DNA from: Chinchilla lanigera
Lineage: Eukaryota > Chordata > Mammalia > Rodentia > Chinchillidae
Length of the DNA: 64,000 nt
Assembly: GCF_000276665.1 (NCBI RefSeq)
Contig: NW_004955417.1
Location: 21,779,056-21,843,055 of the forward strand
Direction: 5' to 3'
Part shown: positions 51,831 through 63,026 of the stretch, in pieces
Layout of the letters: the number at the start of each line of letters is the position of its first letter
Position numbering within the stretch: position 1 is the stretch's first letter
Program-made: the position numbers and the translations under genes
The notes under the pieces: generated by a model
Told to the model about the DNA's origin: nothing
The model's input: the letters and a program-made list of their open reading frames with translations, nothing else
Database searches by the model: none

Positions 51831-52089
51831 GCCAAAATACTTGTGGGTTGGAATTTAGTGGTTTTTATTGTCTTTAGTGTCCCGTGGTGTCTACCTCTTG
51901 CACAGTAAATATGCATGACTCTCAGCATTTCAAAGTGCTACCTTTCTGTTTTGTACTTACACACATAACCACGCATATATTTAGGTGAAACAAATTAACT
52001 TTGAAATTGCAGGAAGTCATGCAAGCATTTATTAGCAAGTCACAGCGAGTTAAAAAAAGGAGGCTACGCAATTGTTGTAAGGAGGTTCT

Positions 52090-52280
52090 GTGGAACCAGC
52101 TGGCCAGGGTGAGAATTTCATCTCTTACTTGTTATAAAGGATGACCTCAGGCAAATTAATCTCTCTGCCTCAGTTTCCTCATCTAAATAAAGGGGATAAT
52201 AACAGTTTCAACGTCAAGAGTTTGAATGAAGATGAAAGGAGTTAATCTAGTAATAAATTAATGGAAGGCACTGAACTTTT
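52090..52280 (+). repeat. MIR SINE
   Basis: GATGACCTCAGGCAAATTAA, CTCTCTGCCTCAGTTTCCTC and ATAAAGGGGATAATAACAGT are close to the MIR consensus. Confidence 0.85.
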
Positions 52281-53390
52281 AATCCCAGGAACTAAAATGC
52301 TAAATGACATAGCAATCACTTCTAAAGATCTATCCATTTATATCAAACACTTTTTTGTGAATGCTTTCCTGTGCAGTTTCAAAAGTAGTGTCACTATTAT
52401 CTTCACTGAGAATTCAAATTAGATTGCTACAAAGGTAATCTTATATTACCCAATATATTACTAGCTAAACTTAAAATCTCAGATTCTCTAAGGAGCCTTT
52501 CATCTAGCAAGACTTTTTTCTATCATGATCAATTAGAAGTCTTGAATGTAGAGTTTTAAACTAAACCACAGGCAAATACAATTGAATAAATCACATTGGC
52601 AAAGATTTTATCGTTTTCTCCACACAAAACATCTATTTCATCCCAAATTTTAAAAATAGTTCATTTGTATCTACATTCTGATAAAACTTTCATTTATAAT
52701 GACTGTCATGCCTTTGTAAGGTGTTATCCAAATTAATTATATTTTTCAAAATATATTTAACTATCCTGAGCACTTCCTGGCTAACCATGATGTTCCATAT
52801 AAGTACATTTCCACAGCATGAAAGAATTTATCCCTCTCATAATTAACATGCCTAAATTAAATCATCAGCACTGAGAAACCACCTCTTGAAGATAACATGA
52901 AAATGACATTTGAGGGGCATGGGTCATTCTGCCTTGAATAACAGTGGCAAAACTCCACCTATCCCGTGTCCTGCACTTAGAGATTCCTTTGTATCATTCC
53001 CAAGCACGGATAGCAATCGAAACAAAATACATCCTAAAACCTGCTCCATGACTGCCAAAATAAAATTCGTGTTTCAGACTCCACTTCGTTTTCAAAATGA
53101 AGTTAACTATAAATGTCTATAAATGGTACGGCTTCTCCGACAGGACGGGAAGAGCTCAGGGCATCACTGCAGTGATTTGCGGCTCTTTGCCTAACAGTCT
53201 AACTCAATGCAGTGGTATCCAGTTTCACGTTTCTCCGGGTTAATCTGTAGACCACTCCAAGAACCCACATCCTGGCCTATAAAAAGGTTCTTGACCAAAA
53301 CCTATAGGAAAGGAGAATTAAAGCATAGCACTATGGAGACAAGATTTGCTTTTTTTGTGCAAACCAAAAAAATCCCTGATTAAAAACTAT
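52281..53390. other. Unique AT-rich intron
   Basis: No gene or repeat recognised. Confidence 0.5.
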
Positions 53391-53404
53391 TTGTGAGCAT
53401 TTTT

Positions 53405-53512
53405 TTTTGTTTGTTTGTTTGTTTTTTGTTTTTCCTCTGGTACCAGGAACCGAACTCACGACCTTGCGCTTGCCAGGCAGGCGCTTTGCCGCTGAGCTAA
53501 ATCCCCAGCCCC
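53405..53512 (-). repeat. ID SINE, antisense, with target-site duplication
   Basis: The plus strand shows a TTTG-rich tail, then GGAACCGAACTCACGACCTT, GCGCTTGCCAGGCAGGCGCT and GAGCTAAATCCCCAGCCCC, the exact reverse of an ID. Flanks TTGTGAGCATTTTT (53391-53404) and TTGTGAGCGTTTTT (53514-53527) differ at one base. Confidence 0.96.
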
Positions 53513-53639
53513 ATTGTGAGCGTTTTTGGTAACCAACATGTGCAATCCATCTCTCAGGCTGCTCTCTACCAGAGAAACGTTATGATTCACTTGAGGACTG
53601 TGTATCTCAGGAGCGGCAGAGTTTTGTATCAGTTTGCAC

Positions 53640-53745
53640 CTGCGTTTTGAAACATGGGCCACCTTTTGAATACACTTCCCTTCCAACATCTGAAGCTCAC
53701 TAATGGGTTCCTTTGGGGGCCCGGGTATCTCCTGACTCGGGCAGC
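53640..53745 (-). other. Cryptic-exon-like segment in TRPS1 sense
   Basis: On the minus strand TTCTTTATTTCACAG gives a good acceptor and CGCAG|GTGCAA a fair donor 106 nt later. The block is GC-richer than its flanks and lies in a 152-codon open frame (53914-53456) whose end runs into an ID. I recognise no protein. As 106 nt is not a multiple of three, inclusion would shift the TRPS1 frame. Chance is the default reading. Confidence 0.25.
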
Positions 53746-54199
53746 CTGTGAAATAAAGAAGCCACACAAAGATATTTCTACAGGAAATAATTAACAGACA
53801 CCGTGCCCAAGGATACCGTTTCACAGTGCCTACAAACCTACAGCCCAAGTCACTAGATATATCCGCTTCCTCTGCCTGAGAAACCAGGGCCAGCACAACT
53901 CTGCCAGACCTCACAAACAGTGGAGCTTACAACACAAGGGAGGAAGAGGGCTCCTAAAAAATGCACAGACCAGTGGAGCCAATACAAAATGAAATTACAT
54001 TACAACTAAACCACCATTCATCAGTAAAAAAATCAATTGGTACATAAAGAAAAACGTTATCAACAGAGCTTAAAATTACTTTCATAGCCAGTGATTAAAA
54101 GGGTAGAAACTTTTGATTTTTCAACTGGGTGTGCTGGTGCATGCCTATAATCCCAGCACTCTGGGAGGAGACAGCAAAAGGATCAAAAAGGCAAGCCCA

Positions 54200-54286
54200 G
54201 GGGCTAGGGATTTAGCTCAGTGGCATGGCACCTGCCTGGCAAGCGTGAGGTTGTGAGTTTGATTCCTGGTACTGGGGAAAAAAAAG
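54200..54286 (+). repeat. ID SINE nested in the B1-dID
   Basis: GGGGCTAGGGATTTAGCTCA, CACCTGCCTGGCAAGCGTGA and GTTTGATTCCTGGTACTGGG. The duplication AAAAAGGCAAGCCCA occurs at 54185-54199 and 54287-54301, identical over 15 bp, cut from the host B1. Confidence 0.96.
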
Positions 54287-54357
54287 AAAAAGGCAAGCCC
54301 AAAAACTTATCAAGACCCAGTCTTAAGAAAAAGATATAAAGTTTTAAACTTTAAAAA

Positions 54358-54476
54358 AAAGAAAGGAAAGGAAAGAAAGGAGAGAGAAGAGAAGAGAAGA
54401 GAAAAGAAAAGAAAAGAAAAGAAAAGAAAAGAAAAGAAAAGAAAAGAAAAGAAAGGAAAAGAAAAGAAAAAAGAAG
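54358..54476. repeat. (GAAAA)n microsatellite
   Basis: AGAAA and GAAAA units over about 120 bp, grown from the A-rich linker between the B1 and ID halves of the host SINE. Confidence 0.95.
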
Positions 54477-54540
54477 AGTGCTAGACATGTAGCTCAGTGT
54501 CAAGTCTCTGGGTTTAGTCCCCAAAACAAACAAAAAAGAA

Positions 54541-57230
54541 ACCAAACATTTCTGGATTTTCCTGATACAACCTGCCTATTTTGGTACCTACTGTACAGAT
54601 GCACATTAAAAAAGTTGAAAGAAGTTCAGAAAAAATGGTTATTTATGTAGACATTAAGTCAACGTTATCTGTAGCATGACTTAAATTCTACTTTTATTTA
54701 CATTAAATATGAAGCAAAGCAATAAATCCCCCTTTTCACTTGAGATCATCTTTAGTTTGAAAAGTTCCTGTGGTCCTCTGTCCCTGGTTGTAAAGGCATT
54801 CAACACTGTCGTTGTCTGAATGTCTGTCTGCCTGCCAATGGACCGTCCCCAAAGAACATTTTTGCATCTCAATGGACTGCCCAGTATCAACAATCTTTAA
54901 ACTATAAATTTAACGCCTGCTAAAGAAAGCTGCAAATAACACCTGCATTGTACCATCTTGGTATCGAATTTACAAAATGAACAGATAGTCAGACTTCTTT
55001 TGCTTATCTCTCACTGGGCATCAGAGGATCTCAAATGCCTGATAAACATTAATTAACTGAGCTGCACAATCCTGTTCTGACGGCTGAAGGAGCATCGTCT
55101 GTAGGAGACAGATGGACAGAGTTCCTGGGAGGCCTCTCTTTGACAGTCACTGGCTGAGCTTGGAACTCCAGGCAGCGTTGGAACGATTCCCATAGGGCCA
55201 TGGCTCAAATCAAGCAGTGCAAAGCTTAGAGGTCAAAACTGACAAACTCCTATAAATACATTTATAAAGGCAACCAAAGTCCATTTGCAAAAGGTCAATT
55301 TTTCCTCCAGGTGCCCTAGAAAGAGTAGTCTACCCACCAAAGGGTTACAGCTTCAGGAGGAACTTGAGCCTAGGAGTTACCTAACTAGGACACTGTTTTG
55401 ACAGATGACATGGACTACTTCACTGGAATGCTGATTGGCCATAAATTCCTCCTATCGATTTACTCATTAAACTTAAGTGTATGACACTTTATTAGCAGAT
55501 GAAAATTTCATTTGATACTTGCAAAATTTTTGTGAAATTTAATGACCAATTATTTTGTTCCTGTTCATGTTTTTATCGGGTGAACAATTAAGCTTTCTGT
55601 TCTAAAACCCAATTGAAAAATTCCACTGCAAGAATAAAATCCACAATTTATTACCCAGTAATAATAAGAGTAATAAAGTTACACGGGGTATGAGTTTGCC
55701 TAAAAATTAATATTTTGTGTAAATGCACATAGTAGAAGAAATGGGTAAGAAAGGGGCTCAAAGTTAAGTGAGTCTGGACTCCACTACTCCGTTTAAAATG
55801 AAAAAGAAATACCCACTGGAAAATACAAAACTTACTTTTACTTTTAGCATAGGCCATGTCCAATGTTAACACGTTAACTATAAACCTCTTCACAGAGCCC
55901 TATTTCATATCTAAATAAAAACACTCCATTTTTCAAGTAGTAAATTTTGGTGACCACTTTCAGGTGGTTATTCTTGTGTTATATGATCTATTCTAGAAGT
56001 TTTAAGACAACATAAATCAAAGTTTTCCTAAGAGCCTGCACTATTTCTAGCAAAGATTCTAAAGGCTTTAATATTACTTCTTATTTAGAAAATACACAAA
56101 GGTTTCACAGAAATATTGAGTGGTGAATGGGCAGCAAAAAGCCTAATTTGTATAAAGTGATTAATAAAATATAAAGCCTTTGTCTATGGTTTTGTCACAC
56201 TCAAAGCACAATGATCAACAGAGGTGACATACACAATTTAATTTTTTTATAACAAGTTCACTTTCACACTAGCACAAGGGAAAAATATAGAGACATTCAT
56301 GAAAATGCTCATCAATGATCTTACATTTAACACGTAACAAGAGAAAAACACTGATTTAGGGGGGAAAAGGAGGAAAGTACTAATGTTAATTAAGGGAACA
56401 TTTTGAAATTTTAGCTCTTATATTTCCTTCCTCACTTTCAGGAGTACAGCAAACTGTCACTACTGAACCCCACAAAAAATGTGCCAGGAAGACTAGTATT
56501 CTGAAAGCAACATGGCAAGTTGCTCTGACATTCAGCTACTTATTAAGAACATTTCCACTGCTTATCAGCATAGTATTAAACGACTTAAATCAATATGTCT
56601 TATGGCATTTTTCCACATGTAATTTTTGATTTCAGTATTTAAAGACGATTGTTAAAAAGTTTTTCGTCTTTGCATTAGAAACTCTATGTTTAAAGTTAAC
56701 ACTAATATACTTTATTAATGCTCTGCTGAATGTTGTATTTACTACAAAATTTACTTAAAGTCTGATACTTTCTATTTCTTAAATTTCTTACTACTACATC
56801 CCCAAATAAACATAACTGCCAGCAAAGGAGTTATTTCAAATTTCCATTATCTGAGTCAAATATAAACACTCCATATTTACACTGACCACTGTATTTTATT
56901 CAAAACATGTAGACTGTATTGATATATATTTTATTGTGCATTTATAAATTATTACAGGACACTGTCACTAAATTAGGCTTTTACAAGTGTAAGATTAAAG
57001 TGCACTATTTTGCCTTTAGTAGACACCACATGGATATTTTGCTAAGTTTTCCCTCATGATGGAGCATGCTGATTGAGAAGACTGCATTTGCTTTGATAAC
57101 TCAAAATACCAATTTCCACCACCGAAGTAGAGTTTGTGTCAAATTCACAATCAGAATGCTTCTTAATTTTCTCAGATGTGTTAAAAAACTCCTTAGCTAA
57201 TATGTATACACCTCAAAAACTTTAAATTCA
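54541..57230. other. Unique AT-rich intron
   Basis: No gene or repeat recognised in 2.7 kb. Confidence 0.5.
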
Positions 57231-57314
57231 GGGCCAAGGATGTAGCTCAGTGGTGTAGCCACCTGCCTAGCAAGCATGAGGCCCTGAGTTCAATTCCTAG
57301 AACAACAAAAAAAT
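57231..57314 (+). repeat. ID SINE
   Basis: GGGCCAAGGATGTAGCTCAG, CACCTGCCTAGCAAGCATGA and GAGTTCAATTCCTAG, followed by an A-rich tail. No clear target-site duplication. Confidence 0.93.
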
Positions 57315-57920
57315 TTACTTCAGTTATTAAACTAAATTTTGCACAACAAACCAAACTGGCTATTCTTCCTAGTCTTAATATCCAATAAAACCAGTGCTTT
57401 TTAAAAGCACTTATCAAATGCAAAATGTGAGTTTTGAAGATTCAGAGTTTACTGAAATCACAGAAGAATGATTAAAAGCTTGTATAAAAATGTGTACATT
57501 TAAATTTCATTTTCTCACTACTCTGAAATGCAGGAGATAGTGCGTTTAGAGACTGTAAATCACAGGGTGTGTGGTAGGGAGATTAATGCTGAAGATTTCC
57601 TACTTCAGCAGCTACCAAGGAGGAACTGAAAAGACAGTTGTAATGGTGCAATAGAAACCAAATGACAGGGAATTACAGAAGTAGAAGAATTGAAATCAAC
57701 AATTTTTTAGAAAAGTATCAGCATCGTCGGCCTCCTCAGGAAATGTAACAAAATCACTCAGGTTTTTACTTCACTGTCTGGTCATTTATTTAGTATTTCA
57801 AGTTCTTAAGGTGCACAAAAGGTAACAGAAAAGGTATGCCAAAAATACTCAAAAAGAGTCAAACAATTTGGCATCAAATGCAGACACCATGGATGAAGAC
57901 CCTTTAAAAAGGTAAATGGA

Positions 57921-58105
57921 GGGGCTGGGGATTTAGCTCAGTGGCACAGCGCCTGCCTGGCAAGCGCAAGGTCATGAGTTCAATTCCTAGTACCGGAACA
58001 AAACAAAAACAAACAAACAAACAAAACCAGGATGCCAGGGGCTTCTGTGGAGACTCTGGAGCAGAATCTAGTCTGTGGCTTTCTCCAAGACCCTGGTGTT
58101 GCTGC
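57921..58105 (+). repeat. ID SINE with extra 3' segment inside its target-site duplication
   Basis: The ID part (57921-57995) keeps both promoter boxes; an A/C-rich linker of AAAC units follows to 58026, then 79 bp of non-ID sequence. The duplication AAAAAGGTAAATGGA (57906-57920) recurs as AAAAAGGTGAATGGA (58106-58120), outside that extra segment. Confidence 0.85.
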
Positions 58106-58319
58106 AAAAAGGTGAATGGAAGAGCACTCCAGGGATGTAAGCGGAAGGCATCCAAGTGCCACACTCTCAAGACATGATGTAAAACTACCCAATGGTGGAC
58201 TTCATTCCTTACCACTGGAAGCGAAATTAACAAAGCTTCTGTCTCATCCCAGCCTTACCACCAGAAGCCAGGGTCTCCCGAGACCAGAAGGGTATAGACA
58301 GCTAAGAAAACAATAACTA

Positions 58320-58407
58320 GGGCCGGGAATATGGCCCAGTAGAATCACGCCTGCCTGGCAAGCACAAGGTCCTGAGTTCGATTCCTAATACCAAAAAAAA
58401 AAAAGAA
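58320..58407 (+). repeat. ID SINE with perfect target-site duplication
   Basis: GGGCCGGGAATATGGCCCAG has a damaged A-box, while GTCCTGAGTTCGATTCC keeps the B-box. AAGAAAACAATAACTA at 58304-58319 and 58408-58423 are identical over 16 bp. Confidence 0.95.
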
Positions 58408-58423
58408 AAGAAAACAATAACTA

Positions 58424-59738
58424 TTTACAGTTACACAAAGGCGGCTCCATAGAGCTATCTGAAGGAAACTCACTGCCTCAAATCCTCTCTTGAAAGGCAC
58501 AGGAACTATCTCTCCTGTTTCCCCAGTTACTAGTAATAAACTTGTTCCTTCTCTGCAGAAAAGGTTCTTTGCTTCTTACAGGGGCCGTCCCAACCTTCTC
58601 TTAGCTCTAGGGCACGGCTACAGGCAGAAAAAGTAACAGCTTCTGTCATTTACTGTGCCCCTCTAAGGGGCAGGCCTCAGCTCCACTGTGGAGTACTTAA
58701 CAGCGCAGGTGGACTTCAGAGTAACCTGCAGGAAAGGAGAGCAAAGCGGCCAACCCGACCTGGCGCAGGGCAATGTTTCTCTCCAGCCGGACCTCAGTGG
58801 TTTCCGATCTGCAGTCCCCAGTACTGGACTGCCTGAACCCTATTTCCTAACTGCATATTTTGTGCGGCTTAGCCTGTTTCTGATCCTACTTTTGAAGCAT
58901 GAACAAAGCTTCAAAATCATCACAAACCTCAAAACTTTCTCGGCATTCAGGTGAAAGGCTATAATTGTGCGGCCTTAGGCAAAACCCAAGTATCACTTCC
59001 TGGGAATTTGTGAATTTTCAGAAACGAAATTATTTCCTGACAGAGTTAAGTCTACACAGCATGGACAGAAGAAATGCAGCTATTATTTTATAGGAGGCTT
59101 TATTCTACTTTTCCACCTGGGATACTGTCTTTCCCCCCTAAAAGGTCTTGACCGTATAAAATGTGCAGTATTCTTCTTTGTATAGTCTTCATACCATTCC
59201 TGTCTACACTTCTCTTATTATTCTCACTCTTCTCAGCAAATAAACAACACCGTTCTTCGTGCATATCTATACCAAGGACTTTTTAAAACCACCATCAGTA
59301 TCTGCATCTTACCCAGGAGTTTACTTGCTCAGGGATTTCAGCTGACTTCCTTATTAATCATCGTGTCTCACACCACCTTAAAATGTAAACGTCACTTACT
59401 TATTTTAATGTCACAGATGTGCATCCTTCTGGGATTCCAAACCTTTTTCCAAAGGCAGCTTTGTGGTTTTGCATAATCACCAGGAATAATTAACCGGCAT
59501 TCAATCTGAGCTGAGAGCAAACACACGCGAGCCACTGCCTACCATAGCATCAAGGGTGTGTGCAGTACACACAAGCACACATGAGCTACTTTCTACCACT
59601 TTACCCTCCTATATGTAAATCGCTACATCTGACGTAGCTCATTTGATTTCTCTCTCTACAACATAATACTGAGTGTAGAGCGTGTGAGATGCCCCTGCGT
59701 TCCTTTGAAAATATATGAATTATTGAAAAATTAAACCT
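58424..59738. other. Unique intron just downstream of the TRPS1 exon
   Basis: No repeat or gene recognised. 58540-58860 is GC-richer and open for 88 codons on the plus strand, with no similarity I know. Confidence 0.45.
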
Positions 59739-59747
59739 TCCTACCCG
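59739..59747 (-). other. TRPS1: 5' splice site of the TRPS1 exon
   Basis: On the minus strand the last codon CGG (Arg) is followed by GTAGGA, with GT at 59744-59743. The reading frame continues past the site for 47 codons of unrelated sequence, but TRPS1 similarity ends at this Arg. The junction is phase 0. Confidence 0.85.
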
Positions 59748-60348
59748 TAACAGGGACTGGGATTCATCCTTGGACTTGCTTTCTGCTGATGCAGGGTACT
59801 GCTGGGTCAGGGCCCCAGCCTTCTCGCCACCGGCCGGCACCCCCTGCAGGAATCCCTTGGTCTCCACAGCCAAGCCATAGATGGGTCTTCCCAAATGGGC
59901 AGCTTCTACGCTGGGGCTGTCCCTCAGAGTCTTTGTCTGGTCTTGGGTGCTCGACACGGGCGTCAGAAGGCCCAGGCTTGCCTGAGTGTAGGACGGACTC
60001 CCGCGAAGGACGTCGGCCCCTCTCCACGTCACACCCCGCAGGTCTTCACTGGAACTCTCAGTCCAAACTTTCTCTTTCAGTCCCTCCTTCTCTTCTAGCT
60101 TCTCCCTCTTCACCACACTCTCGCACACTGGCTCTCCCATTTTAGAGTCTGGGTTTAGCAGACTGTAGACCTTCAGGTCTATCTTGGGCTCCTCCTTGAT
60201 GGCGGAGATGGCGTGCCCGTCCTCCTCGCCGTTGGCTGTAGTGATGTCCTGTTCCTGGCAGTGAACCGTGTTGAAGTGCTCCAGTAGTGACTGAGTGTCG
60301 CCAGCTGTAAAACTGCACTGACGGCATTTGTAGCAGCTGTGTGCTCTC
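59745..60348 (-). CDS. TRPS1: TRPS1 internal coding exon (the one before the GATA-finger exon)
   Basis: TRPS1 is a nuclear sequence-specific repressor that binds GATA sites and acts in cartilage, joint and hair-follicle development. The exon is 604 nt: one base completing an upstream codon, then 201 codons open throughout. Exon residues 6-29 form a C2H2 finger (YKCRQC at 6-11, then H24 and H29; C-x2-C-x12-H-x4-H). The rest is a hydrophilic Ser/Glu-rich linker with the TRPS1 signatures [36 protein letters not shown] and [19 protein letters not shown]-type motifs IKEE (K51) and VKRE (K80) are visible. The last residues, ESQSLLR, lie directly before the GATA finger in the known protein. By remembered human numbering this is about residues 687-887 of 1,281, with no indel needed; I have not aligned it. 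The region has been reported to contact GLI3 (family knowledge). Length is not divisible by three, so skipping would frameshift and remove the GATA finger. No internal stop or frameshift is seen, so it looks functional. Confidence 0.95.
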
Positions 60349-60371
60349 CTGGAAGAGAAGAGAACAGTCAG
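60349..60371 (-). other. TRPS1: 3' splice site of the TRPS1 exon
   Basis: Read on the minus strand, a branch-point-like CTGAC (60371-60367) is followed by a pyrimidine tract TGTTCTCTTCTCTTC and the acceptor CAG, with AG at 60350-60349. The branch A to AG spacing is about 19 nt. Translation stays open upstream of the AG by chance, but similarity to TRPS1 starts exactly after it. Confidence 0.9.
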
Positions 60372-60556
60372 TGGAGACGCGGCCATCGGGAGGAAGGACT
60401 TTTGTTTCGTTTAAGCACCTCAACTCGATTCCAAGCAGTGTCGTAGGCAGAATGAAATACCATCTTCTCAACGCTCAGACAATGGCATTTAATTAACTGG
60501 CACTTTCTGTTCTGTATAAAGAATGTGAGCTCTTTTAATGTATCAGCAGTAACAGG

Positions 60557-60620
60557 TACACACATATGCACACATGCACATGCACACACACACACGCACA
60601 CACAACCTCGTGCGCACACA
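60557..60620. repeat. CA-rich microsatellite
   Basis: Interrupted CA repeats with TGCACA units, about 200 bp upstream of the exon acceptor in gene direction. Confidence 0.9.
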
Positions 60621-62937
60621 TTCCAGATGATTAGCATTAAAACTGGTTGGTTGGCTTTGCTACCAAGTCACTTGCTCTATCTGTTTTATCTTGGTGGATA
60701 ATCATCAATGTCTGTATTAGTGAAATCAGTATGTATTTATATGTGATTTCATCAATGGACTTTTCACTTCCAGTTCATTTGCACTAAAGTGAGGGTTTTC
60801 TTCTCATAAATACACATTTCTACTGCTGAACTGATTTGTATAGCTTTTCCATATATTAAAAGCTACTCTAAGTGATTACAGTGTTCATTGCTAGCATGAA
60901 TTTAAATCCATTTAGTGGATGAAATATGGTTATCTGATCTACCTTATCCAGAAAGTAAAATGTCTTAAAAATCCAGGACTTTTCTATATAAATACTGCTG
61001 CCTATAAGGACACATATATATTCAACAAATTGAATATCTACTGGCCATCAAACAGCAAAATTTCCTACAGAGATATGCTCACTAAAAGGATGTACAGGTG
61101 TGTGCTTTCTTTTATGACAGCATAAAAAAAGGAAAAAACTTATTGTCCAATTTCACAGCATCTTTGCTGTGAGAGAGAGAACAGTAACTGCTACTTTAGT
61201 ACTCAGGTTTGATTAACAAAGAACAGAGATACCGCATTGAAAAAAAGCATACTAGAAAGGTATACAGATGATCTGCAAAAAGGTCATCTTTCTTCAATGA
61301 ATAAAATGTCTTAACTGGGTCTCTAAGAAAATAGTACCTGAAATATTTTCTACTTCCTTTGTATAAACTTAGAAGTTACCAGCAAAGCAACAAAATGAGT
61401 TTTATGAGCTACTGCTTCAAGCTACTGTAGGATATGTAATTATACATTTAATTTTACATAGTCATCAAAATACTGCTTATTCAAGGACAGGATACCTACA
61501 GTACTGGTGAATAAAGAATACATTTTCTTGCCTACCTGGTGCTTATATAGTCTCTTCGGGAATGCTTCACATAAAACTAAAAAACCACATATAAGTATGT
61601 AAGTACAAAGGATAATATATACTAAGAATCAACAGATGGAATCAGAGTGGGGTAGTAGGGCTGCTTTGGGAAGTCAGGACTTTCTGAGCGAAGTATTTAA
61701 ATGCAAAGGATGAAAAGGAGCTACTCTTGTTGGAGGAAGAGGAAGGGTAAACAGCACACTATAGCAAGCCTGGGATACTGCAAAGAGGTCACTTTGTCTG
61801 GAGAGTAGCAAAGAGGAAGAATGCAAACCTACAAGCTAGACGGTCATCTACAGCATTTGCTCTTGGTCATAGTGAGAAGACTGAGTAACTTTGACAATTA
61901 AGAGAAGCAGTAAGCAAGGTATTTGGGTACAGTGAGATGCATGTTTTAATCACTTCAGGAATGTGAGTTTCTGTATTAATAACCTTGCTCCCATTAACAA
62001 CTCAAGCCCAGTGATGGAAGTTCCAAAAATGTTTCTATTTTGTAGAAGTAAAATTCAAGGATATAATCAAATCATAAGAAGTATTTATAGGGGTAGCACA
62101 TTATTCAGAGTGAACATTTTGCTGAACAAATACAGATATTTAATGTTCACTTTTTACAAAAGATTGTTTTCCATCTCGTCTTCTGTATTTTTCATTATTT
62201 GAGTAGTACAGATAAATACAAGTGACATAATTTGCTGATAACTGGCCACAAAATTAATTTTTCAAAAGAAGATGATTTCTGACCACGAGTAAGATCTGTT
62301 ATCACGGTCAAGGCTAGAAAAGGCAAAGACATGGTTCAGGTCACAAATGATAATAGAGACAACCTGAATCCAGGACCTGGAATCTTGGAAATTTCATCCA
62401 AAGAACCATCATATTAACATCACCGTTTAGGACACTTCAATGAGAAATAAACTCATCTATCCAAAATTATACAAAAAGCCTTGTACTTCGGAAGCCAGAA
62501 TGTGCAAACACAAAAATGTGTTTATCAAAATGAGTAAAGCCAAAATACCTTATTTATGATAATCTACACACTCTATTGAGTCATGAAAATGTTAAAGTAA
62601 ACAAACCAACTTCAGGAAGTACATTAGCAAGCTCTGAGACAGTTCTAAGGAACCCACCCTCCCACCTTGGTCCTGAGTATCTGGTTCCTTGACATGGTGA
62701 TAGCTCTGCTGGAGTATATAATATAATTCCCACCTAGACATTAAAACTACATCATCACTGTCACTTCTACCCAAATGGGAGGCTCTAGTGCAGAATTTCC
62801 AAAGGATCGTAGAGATATCATTTTCTCAAAGGCTGTAAACACTTGGACAAGAAGAAGAAGAAAGGATCAGCATACAAGAGGAAAAAATGCAAGAGTCTAG
62901 AGAACTACGTGGCAAAATTTTATTTTTAAAAGGGAAG

Positions 62938-63026
62938 AATAGGGCACGGTTCACTGGTGCAGTGCTTCCTGAGTGTGTGCAAGCCGTGGACTCAGTCTTC
63001 AGCACAACAAAAACGAAACAGACAGA
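62938..63026 (+). repeat. Degenerate ID SINE
   Basis: GGTTCACTGGTGCAGTGCTT, GAGTGTGTGCAAGCCGTGGA and CTCAGTCTTCAGCACAAC, then AAAACGAAAC. The order matches ID but many positions differ. Confidence 0.65.

Larger units (their letters stand above)
54125..54540 (+). repeat. B1-dID composite SINE interrupted by an ID and a GAAAA expansion
   Basis: B1 half: GGGTGTGCTGGTGCATGCCT, ATAATCCCAGCACTCTGGGA, resuming after the ID with CTTATCAAGACCCAGTCTTA. After the (GAAAA)n block comes the ID-like half: GCTAGACATGTAGCTCAGTG and CTGGGTTTAGTCCCCAAAAC. Confidence 0.85.
1..59744 (-). other. TRPS1: Large TRPS1 intron (3' of the exon), left end outside window
   Basis: The gene runs right to left, so everything left of the donor is the intron before the GATA exon. 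I looked for the GATA finger motif (C-x2-C-x17-C-x2-C with CNACGLY) among the translated frames and did not find it, so the next exon lies beyond position 1. A very long intron here agrees with what I recall of the human gene. Contents are AT-rich unique DNA and interspersed repeats, listed separately. Confidence 0.85.

Noticed and set aside
57904..58233. 109-codon minus frame
   Set aside because: Largely reverse ID sequence and its A/C-rich linker; no independent similarity.
59601..59744. Continuation of the TRPS1 reading frame past the donor
   Set aside because: 47 codons after the last Arg have no TRPS1 similarity and follow a consensus GT donor, so this is intron.
59764..60145. Open frames of 87 and 118 codons overlapping the TRPS1 exon in other frames
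   Set aside because: They are shadows of the GC-rich coding exon; only the minus frame with TRPS1 signatures is real.
60351..60386. ATG-initiated start upstream of the TRPS1 exon
   Set aside because: It lies in the acceptor's pyrimidine tract and branch region; the exon is internal.
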